Part shown: positions 35,063 to 35,724 of the stretch, piece after piece
Numbering within the stretch: the first letter of the stretch is position 1
Layout: each line of letters begins with the position of its first letter
NCBI RefSeq assembly: GCF_001436215.1
Contig: NZ_AYYP01000060.1
Coordinates: 70,694-106,417 of the forward strand
Direction of reading: 5' to 3'
Length of the DNA: 35,724 nucleotides
Origin: Ligilactobacillus agilis DSM 20509
GTDB taxonomy: Bacteria > Bacillota > Bacilli > Lactobacillales > Lactobacillaceae
Position numbers and translations under genes: made by a program
Notes under the pieces: generated by a model
The model's input: only the letters and a program-made list of their open reading frames with translations
Databases searched by the model: none
What the model was told of the DNA's origin: nothing

Positions 35063-35724
35063 ATGTTGTGCGTACAAAAAGTTAGACTGGATTCTAACGA
35101 AATCATGAAACAAGTCCTTGATGATTTATGTGCTTATCGTAGATATTGTTGGAATCAAGGCTTAGCTTTATGGAATGATATGTATGATGCTTCGCTAGTT
35201 TTAGGCGATAAGAGATTACGTCCAAGTGAACGTAAAGTCCGGGACGAGTTAGTTGCCAACAAGGAAGATTGGCAGTACCAACTGTCGGCTCGTTGTTTAC
35301 AACTAGCGATTTCTGACCTAAATAAAGCTTGGCAAAACTTTTTCAAGAAATCATTACCAGATTGGGGCAAACCAAAGTTTAAGTCTAAAAAGACGGTTCG
35401 TCAGGGTTTTAAGACGGACCGGGCTCAGATTGTTAATGGTAAGTTACGGTTGGATAAGCCACAGGGAGTTAAAGCCTGGGCTGATATTAGTTTTAAGGGC
35501 GCTGACGACTTAAAGGGTGAATTAAAAGTCGTCTCGATTTACCGTGAAAATGGTAAGTACTGGGCGAGCTTACCCTTTGAAGTTAAGGTGACGAAGAAAA
35601 TTAAGACAGGGCAAAAGACAGCCGTTGACGTTAATGTTGGTCACTTTGACTATACTGAAGGTCAAGTCAAGACCTTGCCTAACAATTTAAAAGCTTTGTA
35701 CAAACGCATTAAGCATTACCAACG
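35063..35724 (+). CDS. tnpB: TnpB, IS605 OrfB-type RNA-guided nuclease (3' truncated by window)
   Basis: The first 220 residues of a TnpB protein, open to the window edge. The N-terminal part shows LCAYRRYCWNQGLALWNDMY, then LSARCLQLAISDLNKAWQNF and the PKFKSKK basic patch, all typical of the OrfB helix-turn-helix/WED region. AVDVNVGHFDYTEG near residue 194 is the RuvC-I strand with its catalytic aspartate, followed by LYKRIKHYQR. TnpB proteins are RNA-guided DNA nucleases that favour retention of IS200/IS605 elements. AGGAGGTGA five bases before ATG is a strong ribosome binding site. The remaining RuvC motifs and zinc finger are beyond the window, so whether the protein is intact is unknown. 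Confidence 0.9.
   Translation, partial: MLCVQKVRLDSNEIMKQVLDDLCAYRRYCWNQGLALWNDMYDASLVLGDKRLRPSERKVRDELVANKEDWQYQLSARCLQLAISDLNKAWQNFFKKSLPDWGKPKFKSKKTVRQGFKTDRAQIVNGKLRLDKPQGVKAWADISFKGADDLKGELKVVSIYRENGKYWASLPFEVKVTKKIKTGQKTAVDVNVGHFDYTEGQVKTLPNNLKALYKRIKHYQ

Larger units (their letters stand above)
34924..35724 (+). mobile_element. IS200/IS605-type tnpB element, left part, cut by window end
   Basis: The element carries tnpB and no tnpA in the visible part. The left boundary is inferred from an abrupt loss of the preceding gene's reading frame right after TTAC (34920-34923), the same tetranucleotide that IS608 uses as its insertion target. An ATCAATC/GATTGAT inverted repeat (about 34959-34993) could be the subterminal hairpin. 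The right end and any omega RNA lie outside the window. Confidence 0.5.

Overview
The window is a stretch of low-GC Firmicutes chromosome, most likely from a Lactobacillaceae species. Evidence for this is the strong AGGAGG ribosome binding sites, frequent TTG/GTG starts, the glnR-glnA pair, the stp/prkC kinase locus, and the gene order from rpmB through yloU-fakA-recG-plsX-acpP-rnc-smc-ftsY-ylxM-ffh-rpsP-khpA-rimM-trmD to rplS. I cannot name the genus or species from sequence alone. Nearly all of it is conserved housekeeping DNA. No tRNA, rRNA, CRISPR array or prophage is visible.

Layout. 1-3390: a PLP-dependent methionine gamma-lyase-like protein (aluminium resistance family), then the nitrogen-control pair glnR-glnA with a textbook GlnR operator and promoter and a strong terminator. 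3401-3870: one minus-strand gene of unknown function whose promoter carries two LexA (SOS)-type boxes. 4006-15840: gmk-rpoZ, then a long plus-strand run coaBC-priA-fmt-rsmB-stp-prkC-rsgA-rpe-thiN with very short or overlapping junctions. It covers coenzyme A synthesis, replication restart, initiator tRNA formylation, rRNA methylation, Ser/Thr phosphosignalling, ribosome assembly, pentose phosphate metabolism and thiamine diphosphate synthesis. It ends in a bidirectional terminator shared with minus-strand rpmB. 16290-29304: yloU-fakA-recG-plsX-acpP-rnc-smc-ftsY-ylxM-ffh, combining fatty-acid activation and phospholipid synthesis, DNA repair, RNA processing, chromosome condensation and the signal recognition particle. 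29343-31773: rpsP-khpA-rimM-trmD, then rplS behind its own promoter and a structured L19-type leader.

31774-35724 is more variable: a region with an isolated terminator, a HAD phosphatase, a DUF2207-type membrane protein on the minus strand, and a 419-bp gap. The gap holds the promoter, tandem 12-bp repeats and ribosome binding site of a gene that has no continuing reading frame. A TnpB (IS200/IS605-type) element cut by the window end follows.

I see no undescribed multi-gene system. The points most worth a second look are the LexA-box-controlled unknown gene at 3401-3796, the orphaned promoter and leader next to the TnpB element (34803-34923), the terminator that precedes rimM with no room for a promoter after it, and the candidate small transcript or remnant between rplS and the HAD gene.
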